Source: Peptococcaceae bacterium UBA3933
GTDB taxonomy: Bacteria; Bacillota; Peptococcia; Peptococcales; BICA1-8
Reading direction: 5' to 3'
DNA: 43,018 nucleotides
Assembly: GCA_002385805.1 (NCBI GenBank)
Contig: DGEF01000079.1
Coordinates: 1 to 43,018 of the forward strand
In this document: positions 1 to 8,090 of the stretch, piece after piece
Numbering within the stretch: the stretch's first letter is position 1
Layout: the number at the start of each line of letters is the position of its first letter
Translations under genes and position numbers: made by a program
The notes under the pieces: generated by a model
What the model was told of the DNA's origin: nothing
The model's input: the letters and a program-made list of their open reading frames with translations, nothing else
Database searches by the model: none

Positions 1-30
1 GTGGTTTATAATTCTTGCCACTAAAATATA

Positions 31-60
31 TTAGCCAAAAAAGGAAAAATATAATATAAT
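31..60 (+). promoter_or_regulatory. Possible promoter upstream of trpS
   Basis: Two overlapping TATAAT boxes sit at 50-55 and 55-60. The best -35 candidate is TTAGCC at 31-36, 18 bases before the second box, and it matches the consensus poorly. It is proposed because no gene lies between here and trpS. The AT-rich context makes chance -10 matches likely. Confidence 0.35.
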
Positions 61-140
61 GAAAAGCATGGCTATTAGTTTAAAAAATCGAGTAAATTTT
101 AGGACAGTAAATTTTTTTCTGTATTTAGGGAGGTTGATTT

Positions 141-1127
141 TTGGTGAAAGGTAGGATATTTAGTGGTATGCGTCCTACCGGACGTTTACACATCGGCCAT
201 CTAAGTGTGTTAGAAAACTGGGTTAAATTACAGGATGAGTATGAATGTGTTTTCGGGATTGTAGATTGGCATGCTTTAACTACTGCTTTTGATAATCCTG
301 AGGAAGTTAGAAAAAATATTAAGGAAATGCTTTTAGACTGGCTTAGTGCAGGAATTGATCCTAATAAAAGTATAATTATGGTTCAGTCTCATGTTAAACA
401 GCATGCGGAATTACATTTGCTTCTTTCAATGATTACACCTCTTTCTTGGTTGGAAAGAGTTCCTACTTATAAAGACCAAATACAACAGTTAGGAAAACAA
501 GGTAAAGATATATCAACTTATGGCTTTTTAGGGTACCCTTTACTGATGGCTGCGGACATTCTTGTTTATAAAGCAGATACGGTTCCTGTAGGCGAAGATC
601 AGCTTCCACATCTTGAATTCACTAGGGAAATTGCCCGCAGATTTAATTATCTTTACCAGAAAGAGGTTTTTCCGGAACCCCAGGCTATATTATCTAAAAT
701 ACCTTTATTGCCGGGTATCGATAAAAGGAAAATGTCCAAAAGTTATGATAACTATATAGCTATGGCTTCAGATCTGGCTGAAATTCAGGCTAAAGTACGC
801 TTGATGGTCACTGACCCCAATCGGATAAAGAAAAATGACCCGGGCAACCCAGAAGTTTGTGTTGTCCATACTTACCATCAAATTTATAATCCTACAGAAG
901 TTGAGGATATAGGGGAAACTTGCAAAAAAGGAAGCATAGGTTGTGTAGCTTGTAAAAAAATACTTGCAGAAAAATTGGCTAATTATTTATCTCCTATAAT
1001 GGAAAGAAGAAATTATTATTCCGAAAGACCGGAGTTATTAGATGAAATATTAGAGGAAGGTAGTAAAAAAGCTCAAGTTTTAACCGAAAAAACATTAGAA
1101 GAGGTAAGAGATGTAATGGGTGTATAA
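141..1127 (+). CDS. trpS: Tryptophanyl-tRNA synthetase
   Basis: Charges tRNA-Trp with tryptophan in the cytoplasm. This is a class I synthetase of 328 residues, normal for the bacterial family. The HIGH signature is exact at residues 17-20 and the KMSKS loop is at 197-201. Near the C-terminus four cysteines (C240, C261, C268, C271) form C-x20-C-x6-C-x2-C. This resembles the [4Fe-4S]-binding motif known from Thermotoga maritima TrpRS, so a cluster may be bound here. The start is TTG at 141, with AGGGAGG at 127-133; GTG at 144 is an equally possible start and changes only one residue. The gene runs directly into scpA. No tryptophan T-box is visible in the 140 bases upstream. Confidence 0.97.
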   Translation: MVKGRIFSGMRPTGRLHIGHLSVLENWVKLQDEYECVFGIVDWHALTTAFDNPEEVRKNIKEMLLDWLSAGIDPNKSIIMVQSHVKQHAELHLLLSMITPLSWLERVPTYKDQIQQLGKQGKDISTYGFLGYPLLMAADILVYKADTVPVGEDQLPHLEFTREIARRFNYLYQKEVFPEPQAILSKIPLLPGIDKRKMSKSYDNYIAMASDLAEIQAKVRLMVTDPNRIKKNDPGNPEVCVVHTYHQIYNPTEVEDIGETCKKGSIGCVACKKILAEKLANYLSPIMERRNYYSERPELLDEILEEGSKKAQVLTEKTLEEVRDVMGV

Positions 1128-1128
1128 A

Positions 1129-1872
1129 ATGGTGGCAACCAAATATCAAATTCGTTTAGATAATTTTGAAGGTCCTTTAGATTTATTACTTCACTTAATA
1201 GAAAAGAACGAAATAGATATTTATGATATTCCCATAGCTAAAATTACTGAGCAATATTTAAGTTTTATTAACGAAGCTAAAGATCTGGATTTAGACATAG
1301 CCAGTGAATTTTTAGTTATGGCTGCCACCCTTTTGTCTATAAAGGCCAGAATGCTTCTGCCTAAACCGGTTAAAGTGGTTAATGAAGGTGATGAAGAAGG
1401 GAAAGACCCTAGAGAGGAACTGGTAGTCAGGCTGTTAGAATATAAAAAGTATAAAGAAATTGCTAATCTTTTAAAATCGAAAGAACAAGATATGGCCCAG
1501 GTGTTTACAAGAGATTTGGATCTAATGGAATTGGTTAAAGAATTCGGCCCTTATAATCCTGTGGAAAATATCTCCGTTTATGATTTACTAAAAGCATTTC
1601 AGGATGTTTGGCAGAAAGTTAATGAAATGGAACCTGTTTATGAAATTGCCAGAGAAAATATTTCAATTAAAGATTGTATGAATCACATTTTGGACAAATT
1701 AGCCGAAAGTCCTCGTGGTTTAACCTTTAGTGAACTTTTTTCCACCGGAGCGAGTAAGTTGAGAGTATTGGTTACCTTTTTAGGAATTCTCGAACTTATT
1801 AAGCTTAATAAAATTAGTTTTCAGCAAAAGGATACTTTCGGTAAAATAATAATTTTTCTCCGGGAATACTAA
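1129..1872 (+). CDS. scpA: Segregation and condensation protein A (kleisin)
   Basis: Kleisin subunit of the bacterial SMC-ScpA-ScpB condensin, which organises and helps segregate the chromosome. It is about 247 residues. The N-terminal kleisin motif FEGPLDLLLHLI is clear, followed by the conserved DIYDIPIAKITEQYL segment, and the last ~60 residues look like the winged helix that closes on the SMC head. The start is taken as ATG 1129, one base after the trpS stop, because Bacillus ScpA begins at an equivalent point. GTG 1120, overlapping trpS by 8 bases, sits closer to GAGGT at 1101-1105 and cannot be excluded. scpB follows, as in most Firmicutes. Confidence 0.96.
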   Translation: MVATKYQIRLDNFEGPLDLLLHLIEKNEIDIYDIPIAKITEQYLSFINEAKDLDLDIASEFLVMAATLLSIKARMLLPKPVKVVNEGDEEGKDPREELVVRLLEYKKYKEIANLLKSKEQDMAQVFTRDLDLMELVKEFGPYNPVENISVYDLLKAFQDVWQKVNEMEPVYEIARENISIKDCMNHILDKLAESPRGLTFSELFSTGASKLRVLVTFLGILELIKLNKISFQQKDTFGKIIIFLREY

Positions 1873-1900
1873 ACTACTGGTTTTTTTGGGGGAAAGGGTA

Positions 1901-2437
1901 ATGGTATTATTTCCTAAAGAGGCTAAAGCGGTGATTGAGAGCTTACTTTTTGTCAGTAATGAACCATTAAATATTGAACAAATTAGTGAAATTACAGGTA
2001 TTAATCCTGGGGAAATTAGTGAGTTAATTGAAGAAATTGCCCGTGTTTATGAAACAGATGAACATGGTTTTTATTTAAGAGAAGTAGCAGGCGGCTTTAT
2101 ATTTATGACTAAGCCTCAATTTAAAAATTATATTGAAAAACTATATAAACCCCACTTAAGCTCTTTGTCTCACGCAGCTTTAGAAACATTAGCAATTATA
2201 GCCTATAAGCAGCCTATTACCAGAAGTGAAATAGAATTAATCAGAGGGGTAAAAGTAGATAAAATAATTAATACCTTGGTTGAGAAAAAATTAATCGAAG
2301 AGTTAGGCAGAAAGGAAACTCCCGGTAGACCTATTCTCTACGGGACAACCAAGGAGTTTTTAAAATACTTTGGACTAAAAGATTTAGCGGAATTGCCCGC
2401 TCTGGAAAATTTTATAACAGAAAAGGATGAAGACTAA
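1901..2437 (+). CDS. scpB: Segregation and condensation protein B
   Basis: Winged-helix partner that binds ScpA in the SMC condensin complex. It is 178 residues with the family signature AALETLAIIAYKQPITR in the middle and the G-x-G-R-P turn (TPGRPILYGT) near residue 145. The start is ATG 1901, because GGGGGAAAGGG at 1888-1898 fits it; the longer frame from TTG 1886 would put the ribosome site inside the gene. It lies 28 bases after scpA, so the two are probably co-transcribed and made in related amounts. Confidence 0.96.
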   Translation: MVLFPKEAKAVIESLLFVSNEPLNIEQISEITGINPGEISELIEEIARVYETDEHGFYLREVAGGFIFMTKPQFKNYIEKLYKPHLSSLSHAALETLAIIAYKQPITRSEIELIRGVKVDKIINTLVEKKLIEELGRKETPGRPILYGTTKEFLKYFGLKDLAELPALENFITEKDED

Positions 2438-2515
2438 AGTTTATTCGGTTCACCTTAAACGTATAACTTTATAAATTTATTGCCAAAATAAGGATGAATA
2501 GAGGAGTGAAAATTA

Positions 2516-3178
2516 ATGTTTCTTTTCTATCTCATCCTTTTTTTATTTTTTATCTGGTTACTCTTTTTTTTACCTATTCAGGTTCATATTTCCTATTTAA
2601 GAAATAAAAAAGCGAATAGACTCCAAGTCCAAGTAAAGTTTTTATTTATAAAAATTAGGAAAGATATAAGTGAACCCTTGCCTAAAATATTATCTATAAT
2701 GTCAAAACGCAGGTTTTCACCTGAAAATGTTAAAGAATCTTTACATGCTCAAAGGCTACCTTTACGAAACTATAATTTAATATTTAAAAGGATATTTGTT
2801 TGGTGGCCGAAATTTATTCAAATAATATCCCATGGGATTAGGATGACCGGGAAAATATTAAAGCCGATTCGTTGCCAAAAACTACATGTTTATACGGAAA
2901 TAGGTTTAGATGATGCAGCCCAAACAGGGATAGCCGTCGGTAGTGTTTGGGCCATTATTTCTTTTGGCTTAAGTCAGATTTCAAAATGGATAGTTTTAAA
3001 ACCTGAAACTCCTCAAATAAAGGTTGTGCCAATTTTTAATAACCCTAGATTTTATCTGGAGTATGATTGTATAATTGTTTTTCCCTTAGGCCATATTATA
3101 ATTGTCTTTATCCAAATGGTCCGGTTTATGAGATTTAGTACAAATATGATTAAGACTAATTCTACTTTTTTTATTTAA
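2516..3178 (+). CDS. DUF2953 domain membrane protein (YtfI-like)
   Basis: 220 residues of unknown biochemical role. There is a strong hydrophobic N-terminal segment (residues 2-20) and another hydrophobic stretch near the C-terminus (about 185-205). The DUF2953 signature GLDDAAQTGIAVGS begins near residue 130. In Bacillus subtilis the homologue YtfI is encoded next to YtfJ, and the same pairing occurs here with the ytfJ-like gene 27 bases downstream, which supports the assignment. A good ribosome site (GAGGAG, 2501-2506) precedes ATG 2516. It is probably a membrane protein expressed with sporulation genes; the direct function is unknown. Confidence 0.8.
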   Translation: MFLFYLILFLFFIWLLFFLPIQVHISYLRNKKANRLQVQVKFLFIKIRKDISEPLPKILSIMSKRRFSPENVKESLHAQRLPLRNYNLIFKRIFVWWPKFIQIISHGIRMTGKILKPIRCQKLHVYTEIGLDDAAQTGIAVGSVWAIISFGLSQISKWIVLKPETPQIKVVPIFNNPRFYLEYDCIIVFPLGHIIIVFIQMVRFMRFSTNMIKTNSTFFI

Positions 3179-3205
3179 TTTAGTAATTCCAGAGGGGGTA
3201 TTTGT

Positions 3206-3658
3206 GTGTCCAGTAATCATCCAATAGAAGCTTTAATGAAGACGGCCATGGAAAGTATTAAAGAGATGGTTGATGTTAATACGGTTGTGGGAGATGCTGT
3301 AGAAGCTGCTAATGGCACGGTTATTATCCCAGTTTCTCGAGTTGCCTGTGGGTTTGCCGCCGGAGGAGGAGAATTTGAAACAGCCGGTGGAGGGGATAAT
3401 CAGCAAGAACAAGCCCAACCACTTCCTTTTGGTGGTGGGTCCGGAGCCGGTGTTTCAGTCCAACCTGTAGGATTTTTAGTTGTTACTTCAAACGAAGTTC
3501 GTTTTCTTCCCGTCGACGGCAATACAGTTGTTGACAGGTTGATTGATTTAGCACCCAATTTAGTTAATCAAATTCAAGGAATGATTAACAAAAAGAAAGA
3601 AAATAAAAACGAAAATGAGTTGGCTGCCGAATTTGCCGGTAGTCAAAGTAACTCTTAA
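3206..3658 (+). CDS. ytfJ: YtfJ/GerW-family sporulation protein
   Basis: 150-residue member of the GerW (YtfJ) family, spore proteins of uncertain biochemical role. Visible family features are the N-terminal HPIEALMKTAMESIKEM helix, a glycine-rich centre (about residues 45-92, including FGGGSGAGVSVQPVGFLV) and a polar tail. The start is GTG 3206, with AGAGGGGG at 3191-3198. It follows the DUF2953 gene and is closed by a strong hairpin terminator, so the trpS-to-ytfJ run may end here. The gene name follows the B. subtilis neighbour pair ytfI-ytfJ. Confidence 0.88.
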   Translation: MSSNHPIEALMKTAMESIKEMVDVNTVVGDAVEAANGTVIIPVSRVACGFAAGGGEFETAGGGDNQQEQAQPLPFGGGSGAGVSVQPVGFLVVTSNEVRFLPVDGNTVVDRLIDLAPNLVNQIQGMINKKKENKNENELAAEFAGSQSNS

Positions 3659-3690
3659 AAATCTGATCTTAAAAGGATCAGATTTTTTTT
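3657..3690 (+). terminator. Intrinsic terminator after ytfJ
   Basis: Perfect inverted repeat: arm AAAAATCTGATC (3657-3668) pairs with GATCAGATTTTT (3676-3687) across a 7-base loop, followed by a run of T. The left arm begins inside the ytfJ stop codon. Confidence 0.9.
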
Positions 3691-3778
3691 GGGAATTGTA
3701 AAGGTAGTTCTACTATAAAAGAAACTTTCATAGGTATCTAAGAGAATGATTTGTATAAAGAGGATAGCGGAGGTACCT

Positions 3779-4366
3779 ATGATAAATTTAATCTGGTTAA
3801 CCTTAATTGCAGTAGGGATAATTGTTGCTGCCATCAATGGGCAACCGGAAATCATTACTGATTCTGTCTTACAAGCTGCTAATTTAGGTGTAAAATACTC
3901 TTTTGATTTAATAGGATTAATGACCTTTTGGTTAGGGATAATGCGTTTAGGGGAAGTAGCAGGATTAGTAGATATCTTAGCTAGATTAATTAGACCTTTT
4001 ACCAGGTTCTTGTTTCCGAGTGTTCCTCAGGACCACCCAGCTATGGGTGCAATTTTATTAAACTTAAGTGCAAATATTTTAGGGTTGGGAAATGCGGCTA
4101 CACCCTTTGGCTTGAAAGCAATGCAAGAGTTGCAATCTATCAATAAAGGTTCTAATGAAGCCAGTGATGCCATGATTACTTTTCTTGCCCTGAATACATC
4201 ATGTATTACTTTAGTACCAGCCACAATAATTGGGGTGAGAGTTGCCGCCGGATCTGCAAATCCCACTGAGATAGTGGGAACCACTATTTTTGCTACTTCC
4301 GTAGGTATGATTCTGGCTGTAACCTTTGATAGAATATTTAGGTATTTCGCTAAAAAAAGGGGGTAA
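3779..4366 (+). CDS. spmA: Spore maturation protein A
   Basis: Integral membrane protein of 195 residues needed in Bacillus for spore-core dehydration; it acts together with SpmB. Hydrophobic segments run through the whole protein, and the conserved NLSANILGLGNAATPFG motif is present in the middle. The start is ATG 3779, six bases after the GGAGG at 3769-3773, and gives MINLIW as in other SpmA proteins. An earlier in-frame ATG at 3746 lacks a ribosome site. spmB follows after 5 bases. Confidence 0.95.
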   Translation: MINLIWLTLIAVGIIVAAINGQPEIITDSVLQAANLGVKYSFDLIGLMTFWLGIMRLGEVAGLVDILARLIRPFTRFLFPSVPQDHPAMGAILLNLSANILGLGNAATPFGLKAMQELQSINKGSNEASDAMITFLALNTSCITLVPATIIGVRVAAGSANPTEIVGTTIFATSVGMILAVTFDRIFRYFAKKRG

Positions 4367-4371
4367 ATAAA

Positions 4372-4908
4372 ATGCTGGAGTTAATCATTAATGTTATTTC
4401 TAAATGGGCAATTCCTTTTTTAGTTTTATTTATCCCTTTATTTGCTTATATTAAAGGTGTTAAAGTTTATGAAGTTTTTATTGAAGGGGCAGAAGAAGGT
4501 TTTAAAATTGCCATTAAGTTAATTCCTTATTTGGTAGCCATGTTGGTAGCCATAAGTGTTTTTAGAAATTCCGGTGCCATGGCCATTGTAGTAGAAGCTC
4601 TGAAACCGGTTACTGATTTACTGCATATTCCCGGTGAAGTATTACCTTTAGCGATTATGCGTCCTTTATCAGGAGGAGGGGCTTTAGGAATATCTACAGA
4701 ATTAATTAATACTTTTGGTCCGGACTCTCTTATTGGCAGATTGGCTTCCACAATGCAAGGAAGTAGTGATACTACCTTTTTTGTCCTTACCGTATATTTT
4801 GGTTCAGTAGGAATTACCAAATACCGGCATGCTCTTTGGGTAGGTTTACTTGCTGATATTTCCTCATTTATTGCTTCCGTTTATATTGTAAACCGCATGT
4901 TCGGGTAA
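4372..4908 (+). CDS. spmB: Spore maturation protein B
   Basis: 178-residue membrane protein, the usual SpmB length, with about five hydrophobic segments. The signature MRPLSGGGALGISTELI and the MQGSSDTTFFVLTVYFGSVG stretch are both present. It works with SpmA in dehydrating the spore core. ATG 4372 follows AAAAAGGGGG just upstream. No clear terminator follows the gene, so read-through into rluB is possible. Confidence 0.95.
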   Translation: MLELIINVISKWAIPFLVLFIPLFAYIKGVKVYEVFIEGAEEGFKIAIKLIPYLVAMLVAISVFRNSGAMAIVVEALKPVTDLLHIPGEVLPLAIMRPLSGGGALGISTELINTFGPDSLIGRLASTMQGSSDTTFFVLTVYFGSVGITKYRHALWVGLLADISSFIASVYIVNRMFG

Positions 4909-4926
4909 ATAAAAATAATTTTAAAC

Positions 4927-4956
4927 TTGTTTAGCAATAGGGAAAGATGTTACTAT
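4927..4956 (+). promoter_or_regulatory. Possible sigma-A promoter upstream of rluB
   Basis: TTGTTT (4927-4932) and TACTAT (4951-4956) are separated by 18 bases, a plausible vegetative promoter in the 93-base gap after spmB. It would let the housekeeping rluB gene be expressed apart from the sporulation genes. Confidence 0.35.
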
Positions 4957-5001
4957 TTTTCTAGATATGTGCAAGTTATTATAGTTTTCGGGGGAATACT
5001 C

Positions 5002-5727
5002 TTGGAAAGGTTACAAAAGTATTTGGCTCATGCGGGAATCGGGTCCAGAAGAAGTTGCGAAAAATTGATTTTAGAGGGAAAAATAAAAGTTAATGGGAAG
5101 GTAGTTACTACTCTGGGTACAAAAATTGATCCATTACAAGATATTGTTGAAGTGAATAACCAGGTGATTGGGAAGAAAGAAAAAAAAATTTATGTCTTAT
5201 TAAATAAGCCAGCCGGGTATGTAACTACTCTAAAAGATCCTCAGGGTAGACCTACAGTAAAAGAATTGGTAAAAGATTTAAACATTAGAATTTACCCTGT
5301 AGGTCGTTTAGATTATGCTACTGAGGGCTTATTATTATTAACAAATGATGGACAACTTTCCTACCGTTTAACCCATCCACGATATAAAATACCTAAAACC
5401 TATGAGGTCTTGGTTCAGGGTAACCCCAGTAAATCGGCTTTAGAAAAGTTAAAGAAAGGAATAGTTTTAGAGGATGGTCTGACCCAACCTGCCTTAATTA
5501 AAATTCTTAAGCAATGGAAAAATAAAACCTTAATTCAAATCACCATTTATGAAGGCAGAAACAGGCAGGTAAGGCGAATGTTTCAAGCAATTAACCATCC
5601 CGTGTTATACTTAAAAAGGGTTCAAGAAGGATCTCTGCGATTGGGTAAATTAGCTAAAGGTGAATACAGGTTTTTGACTGAAGAAGAAGTAAAAAGGCTA
5701 AAAAAGGAAGTAGGTCTCTCTGATTAA
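5002..5727 (+). CDS. rluB: Ribosomal large subunit pseudouridine synthase (RluB/RsuA family)
   Basis: Converts a uridine of 23S rRNA to pseudouridine. It is 241 residues: an N-terminal S4 RNA-binding domain (about 1-60, starting ERLQKYLAHAGIGSRRS) and the RsuA/RluB/RluE/RluF catalytic domain. The nucleophilic aspartate is D104 in GRLDYATEGLLLLTNDG, and the GRNRQVRRMF motif is near residue 190. The start is TTG 5002, five bases after GGGGGAA (4990-4996); a longer frame from 4927 adds residues unlike the family. The exact target uridine cannot be read from sequence. Confidence 0.92.
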   Translation: MERLQKYLAHAGIGSRRSCEKLILEGKIKVNGKVVTTLGTKIDPLQDIVEVNNQVIGKKEKKIYVLLNKPAGYVTTLKDPQGRPTVKELVKDLNIRIYPVGRLDYATEGLLLLTNDGQLSYRLTHPRYKIPKTYEVLVQGNPSKSALEKLKKGIVLEDGLTQPALIKILKQWKNKTLIQITIYEGRNRQVRRMFQAINHPVLYLKRVQEGSLRLGKLAKGEYRFLTEEEVKRLKKEVGLSD

Positions 5728-5755
5728 TATAATTTAAAGGAGTAGTTTTATAGAA

Positions 5756-7012
5756 ATGAAAAGTAAATTAAAAGTTGTAGTTGTGGGCGGAGGAGCCGGA
5801 GGTATGATGGCTGCCGGAAAAGCGGCTCAAAATGGAGCAAGTGTCTTATTAATAGAAAAAAATAAGCGTTTAGGCAAGAAAATCCTTATTTCAGGTAAGG
5901 GTCGTTGTAATTTGACAAACACCGCAAATATAGAAGAGATAATTAATAATTTCCCAGGAAATGGAAAGTTTCTCTATAGTGCCTTGACTAACTTTTCTAA
6001 TTTAGATTTAATGGCCTTTTTCAAGGAAAGAGGCGTAGAACTGAAAATTGAACGTGGAGGAAGGGTGTTCCCCAATTCTGATAGTTCAGGGGAAATCGTT
6101 AAAGCTTTAGAAAATTATCTAGCTGAACAACGGGTACAGATACTCAGAGGAGTTAGCGTAGTTGATATTAAGACTAATGGGGAAAAAGTAGAAGGGGTAA
6201 TTTTAGCTGACAGTAGGGAAATACTTGGGGACAGGGTTATTATTGCTACCGGTGGTGCTTCTTTTCCAGGAACCGGTTCAACCGGTGACGGTTATAATTT
6301 AGCGCAACGATTAGGCCACTCCATTGTTCCTATTCGTCCTTCTTTAATACCTTTAGAGGTTAAGGAGGAATGGGCTAAAGATTTACAAGGATTAAGTCTT
6401 AAAAACGTTACTGTTATATTACAAACAACTACAGGTAAGAAGTTAGCCCAAGCCTTTGGCGAAATGCTTTTTACCCATTTTGGGGTTTCCGGTCCTATAA
6501 TTCTTACTATCAGCAGAAAGGCAGTAGACTACTGGCAGAAAAATTATCTGCCATTAATCTTAAAAATAGATTTAAAGCCTGCCTTAAACAAAGAAAAACT
6601 GGACCAGAGGTTACAAAGAGACATTGTTAAATTTAGTAATAAACAGATAAAAAACGGTTTGGGTGATTTATTACCGCAAAGGTTAATTATGCCTGTTATT
6701 AATTTAGCAGGAATAAATGTAGATAAAGTTATGCATCAAATAACTAAAGAAGAAAGAAGGAAAATTATTGACGTTCTAAAAGGATTACAAGTTACTTTAA
6801 TCGGATCCCGTCCCTTAAATGAAGCCATAGTAACAGCAGGTGGAGTAAATGTGAAAGAAGTAAATCCCCAAACTATGGAGTCTAAGTTAATTAAAGGTTT
6901 ATATTTTGCCGGTGAGGTTTTGGATATTGATGGTTTAACGGGAGGATATAACTTGCAAGCTGCTTTCTCAACAGGTTATACTGCTGGGAATTTTGCCTCA
7001 ATGCTTAATTAA
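5756..7012 (+). CDS. NAD(P)/FAD-dependent oxidoreductase, HI0933/YhiN (YtfP) family
   Basis: 418-residue flavoprotein of the HI0933-like family (B. subtilis YtfP). The FAD dinucleotide fold is visible at the N-terminus (VVVGGGAGGMMAAGKAA), followed by the family motif GKKILISGKGRCNLTN at about residues 43-58. The C-terminal FAD site GLYFAGEVLDIDGLTGGYN is also present. The physiological substrate is not established; some databases label the family aminoacetone oxidase. ATG 5756 follows AAGGAG. Confidence 0.87.
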   Translation: MKSKLKVVVVGGGAGGMMAAGKAAQNGASVLLIEKNKRLGKKILISGKGRCNLTNTANIEEIINNFPGNGKFLYSALTNFSNLDLMAFFKERGVELKIERGGRVFPNSDSSGEIVKALENYLAEQRVQILRGVSVVDIKTNGEKVEGVILADSREILGDRVIIATGGASFPGTGSTGDGYNLAQRLGHSIVPIRPSLIPLEVKEEWAKDLQGLSLKNVTVILQTTTGKKLAQAFGEMLFTHFGVSGPIILTISRKAVDYWQKNYLPLILKIDLKPALNKEKLDQRLQRDIVKFSNKQIKNGLGDLLPQRLIMPVINLAGINVDKVMHQITKEERRKIIDVLKGLQVTLIGSRPLNEAIVTAGGVNVKEVNPQTMESKLIKGLYFAGEVLDIDGLTGGYNLQAAFSTGYTAGNFASMLN

Positions 7013-7070
7013 TGAAAACCATGGTAATACTACTTAATATAACCTATCCCAAAAGTGAGGAGGGCTATTT

Positions 7071-7547
7071 ATTTCCAGCAAAGAAATATTGTTTTTTCTT
7101 GAAAAATCAGAAAAATTATTGTTATTTTTAGTAGCATTCTTATTTACCGGAGTTATAGTAGTCCAATCCTTGATATTTTATGAACCTTTACCATTACAAT
7201 TGAGTTTATTAAGCGCCATAGAAGGGGAAAAAATTGAACATAATCAGGTCTTTTTTGCAGGGCATGTAGATACGGAAGTAAGTAATCTTACCTTCAGAGT
7301 ACTAACACCTTATATAACCAGTTTACCAAAGGCCAAGATACTTATTAACGGTCAGAAGGCTGCTGATTTTACTAAACTTCAAACTTCCGTAAATGTTAAA
7401 GTAAATGACCAAATTACCATAGATATATCTGATTATGAATTGGATTTGCAATTTAAAATAGTACCTTCAGGAAATGAGATAAAAATTCCCCAAGAGTTAG
7501 TAACAGTAAAAGGCGGTCAATCGACAACTTTTACAGTTTGGGACTAG
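7071..7547 (+). CDS. Unknown membrane-anchored protein, possible ATT start
   Basis: I do not recognise a family. The protein has a strongly hydrophobic segment close to the N-terminus (LLLFLVAFLFTGVIVVQSLI), then about 120 soluble residues, probably outside the membrane. The soluble part has alternating beta-like segments and no cysteines. The start is unclear. A very good ribosome site, GAGGAGGG at 7057-7064, is followed six bases later by an in-frame ATT (7071). The first standard start codon is TTG 7089, 24 bases from that site. I give the ATT version, 158 residues; with TTG it is 152. Confidence 0.6.
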   Translation: MSSKEILFFLEKSEKLLLFLVAFLFTGVIVVQSLIFYEPLPLQLSLLSAIEGEKIEHNQVFFAGHVDTEVSNLTFRVLTPYITSLPKAKILINGQKAADFTKLQTSVNVKVNDQITIDISDYELDLQFKIVPSGNEIKIPQELVTVKGGQSTTFTVWD

Positions 7548-7576
7548 TTGCAATTAAAAAAAATGTGTAATATAAT
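7548..7576 (+). promoter_or_regulatory. Sigma-A promoter for hutP
   Basis: TTGCAA (7548-7553) and a perfect TATAAT (7571-7576) are spaced by 17 bases. The -35 box begins immediately after the stop codon of the preceding gene. Transcription should begin near 7583, only a few bases before the hairpin at 7587. Confidence 0.75.
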
Positions 7577-7586
7577 CCAATTAGAT

Positions 7587-7626
7587 AAGGTGCCTTAAAG
7601 TAGGCACCTTGTTTAAATTTTTTCCT
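7587..7626 (+). promoter_or_regulatory. Hairpin in the hutP leader (terminator or attenuator)
   Basis: AAGGTGCCT (7587-7595) pairs perfectly with AGGCACCTT (7602-7610) around a 6-base loop. GTTTAAATTTTTT follows, so the T run is delayed and imperfect. It may end the upstream unit. Because the promoter at 7548-7576 lies before it, it also falls at the very start of the hutP transcript and could act as an attenuator or a protective 5' stem. Confidence 0.7.
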
Positions 7627-7646
7627 TTTCATAAGGAGTGAATAAT

Positions 7647-8060
7647 ATGACATATGGGAGTAGAAAAATTGCCAGTGTAGCCATTAAAATGGCTTTAACT
7701 GAAACCAGGGAAGAAGAGCAAAAAGAAAAGAAATTTTATGCTGATATGGGAATAAAAACAGCTGCAGTAGATGTTGGCGGTGAATATTTAGCTACTATTA
7801 AAAAAATTGTTGAACGTGCAATTGTAGCAGGTAAAAGAGAAGGAGTTATTCGAGACACTCATTCAGAAGAAGGAGCAGTGGCCGGAGCCACTCGGGAAGC
7901 TTTATCTCAGATTATGCCTAAGGCTATTGGACTTAATGTAGGCGGAAAGTTGGCTATGGCTCGTTATCAGGACCATATAAGTGTAGCCGTTTTCTTAGGA
8001 ATTGGTTTAGTTCATTTGGATGAAGTCTCCATCGGTTTGGCTCACCGGACTATTGCTTAA
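7647..8060 (+). CDS. hutP: HutP-family RNA-binding regulator
   Basis: Homologue of HutP, the L-histidine- and Mg2+-dependent RNA-binding antiterminator of the Bacillus histidine-utilisation operon. It is 137 residues, slightly shorter than Bacillus HutP (about 150). Shared features are the central acidic/basic segment ending REALSQIMPKAIGLNVGGKL and the C-terminal beta strands DHISVAVFLGIGLVHLDEVSIGLAHRTI. ATG 7647 follows AAGGAG (7633-7638). No hut genes are in the window, so its target is probably something else, possibly its own leader hairpin. The family call rests on recognised motifs and is fairly secure; the role is inferred. Confidence 0.85.
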   Translation: MTYGSRKIASVAIKMALTETREEEQKEKKFYADMGIKTAAVDVGGEYLATIKKIVERAIVAGKREGVIRDTHSEEGAVAGATREALSQIMPKAIGLNVGGKLAMARYQDHISVAVFLGIGLVHLDEVSIGLAHRTIA

Positions 8061-8090
8061 AAGTTTTGAGACAAGAATTGAGTGATTTAA

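Noticed and set aside
1..140. T-box or tryptophan leader before trpS
   Set aside because: No specifier stem or antiterminator sequence can be seen in the available 140 bases.
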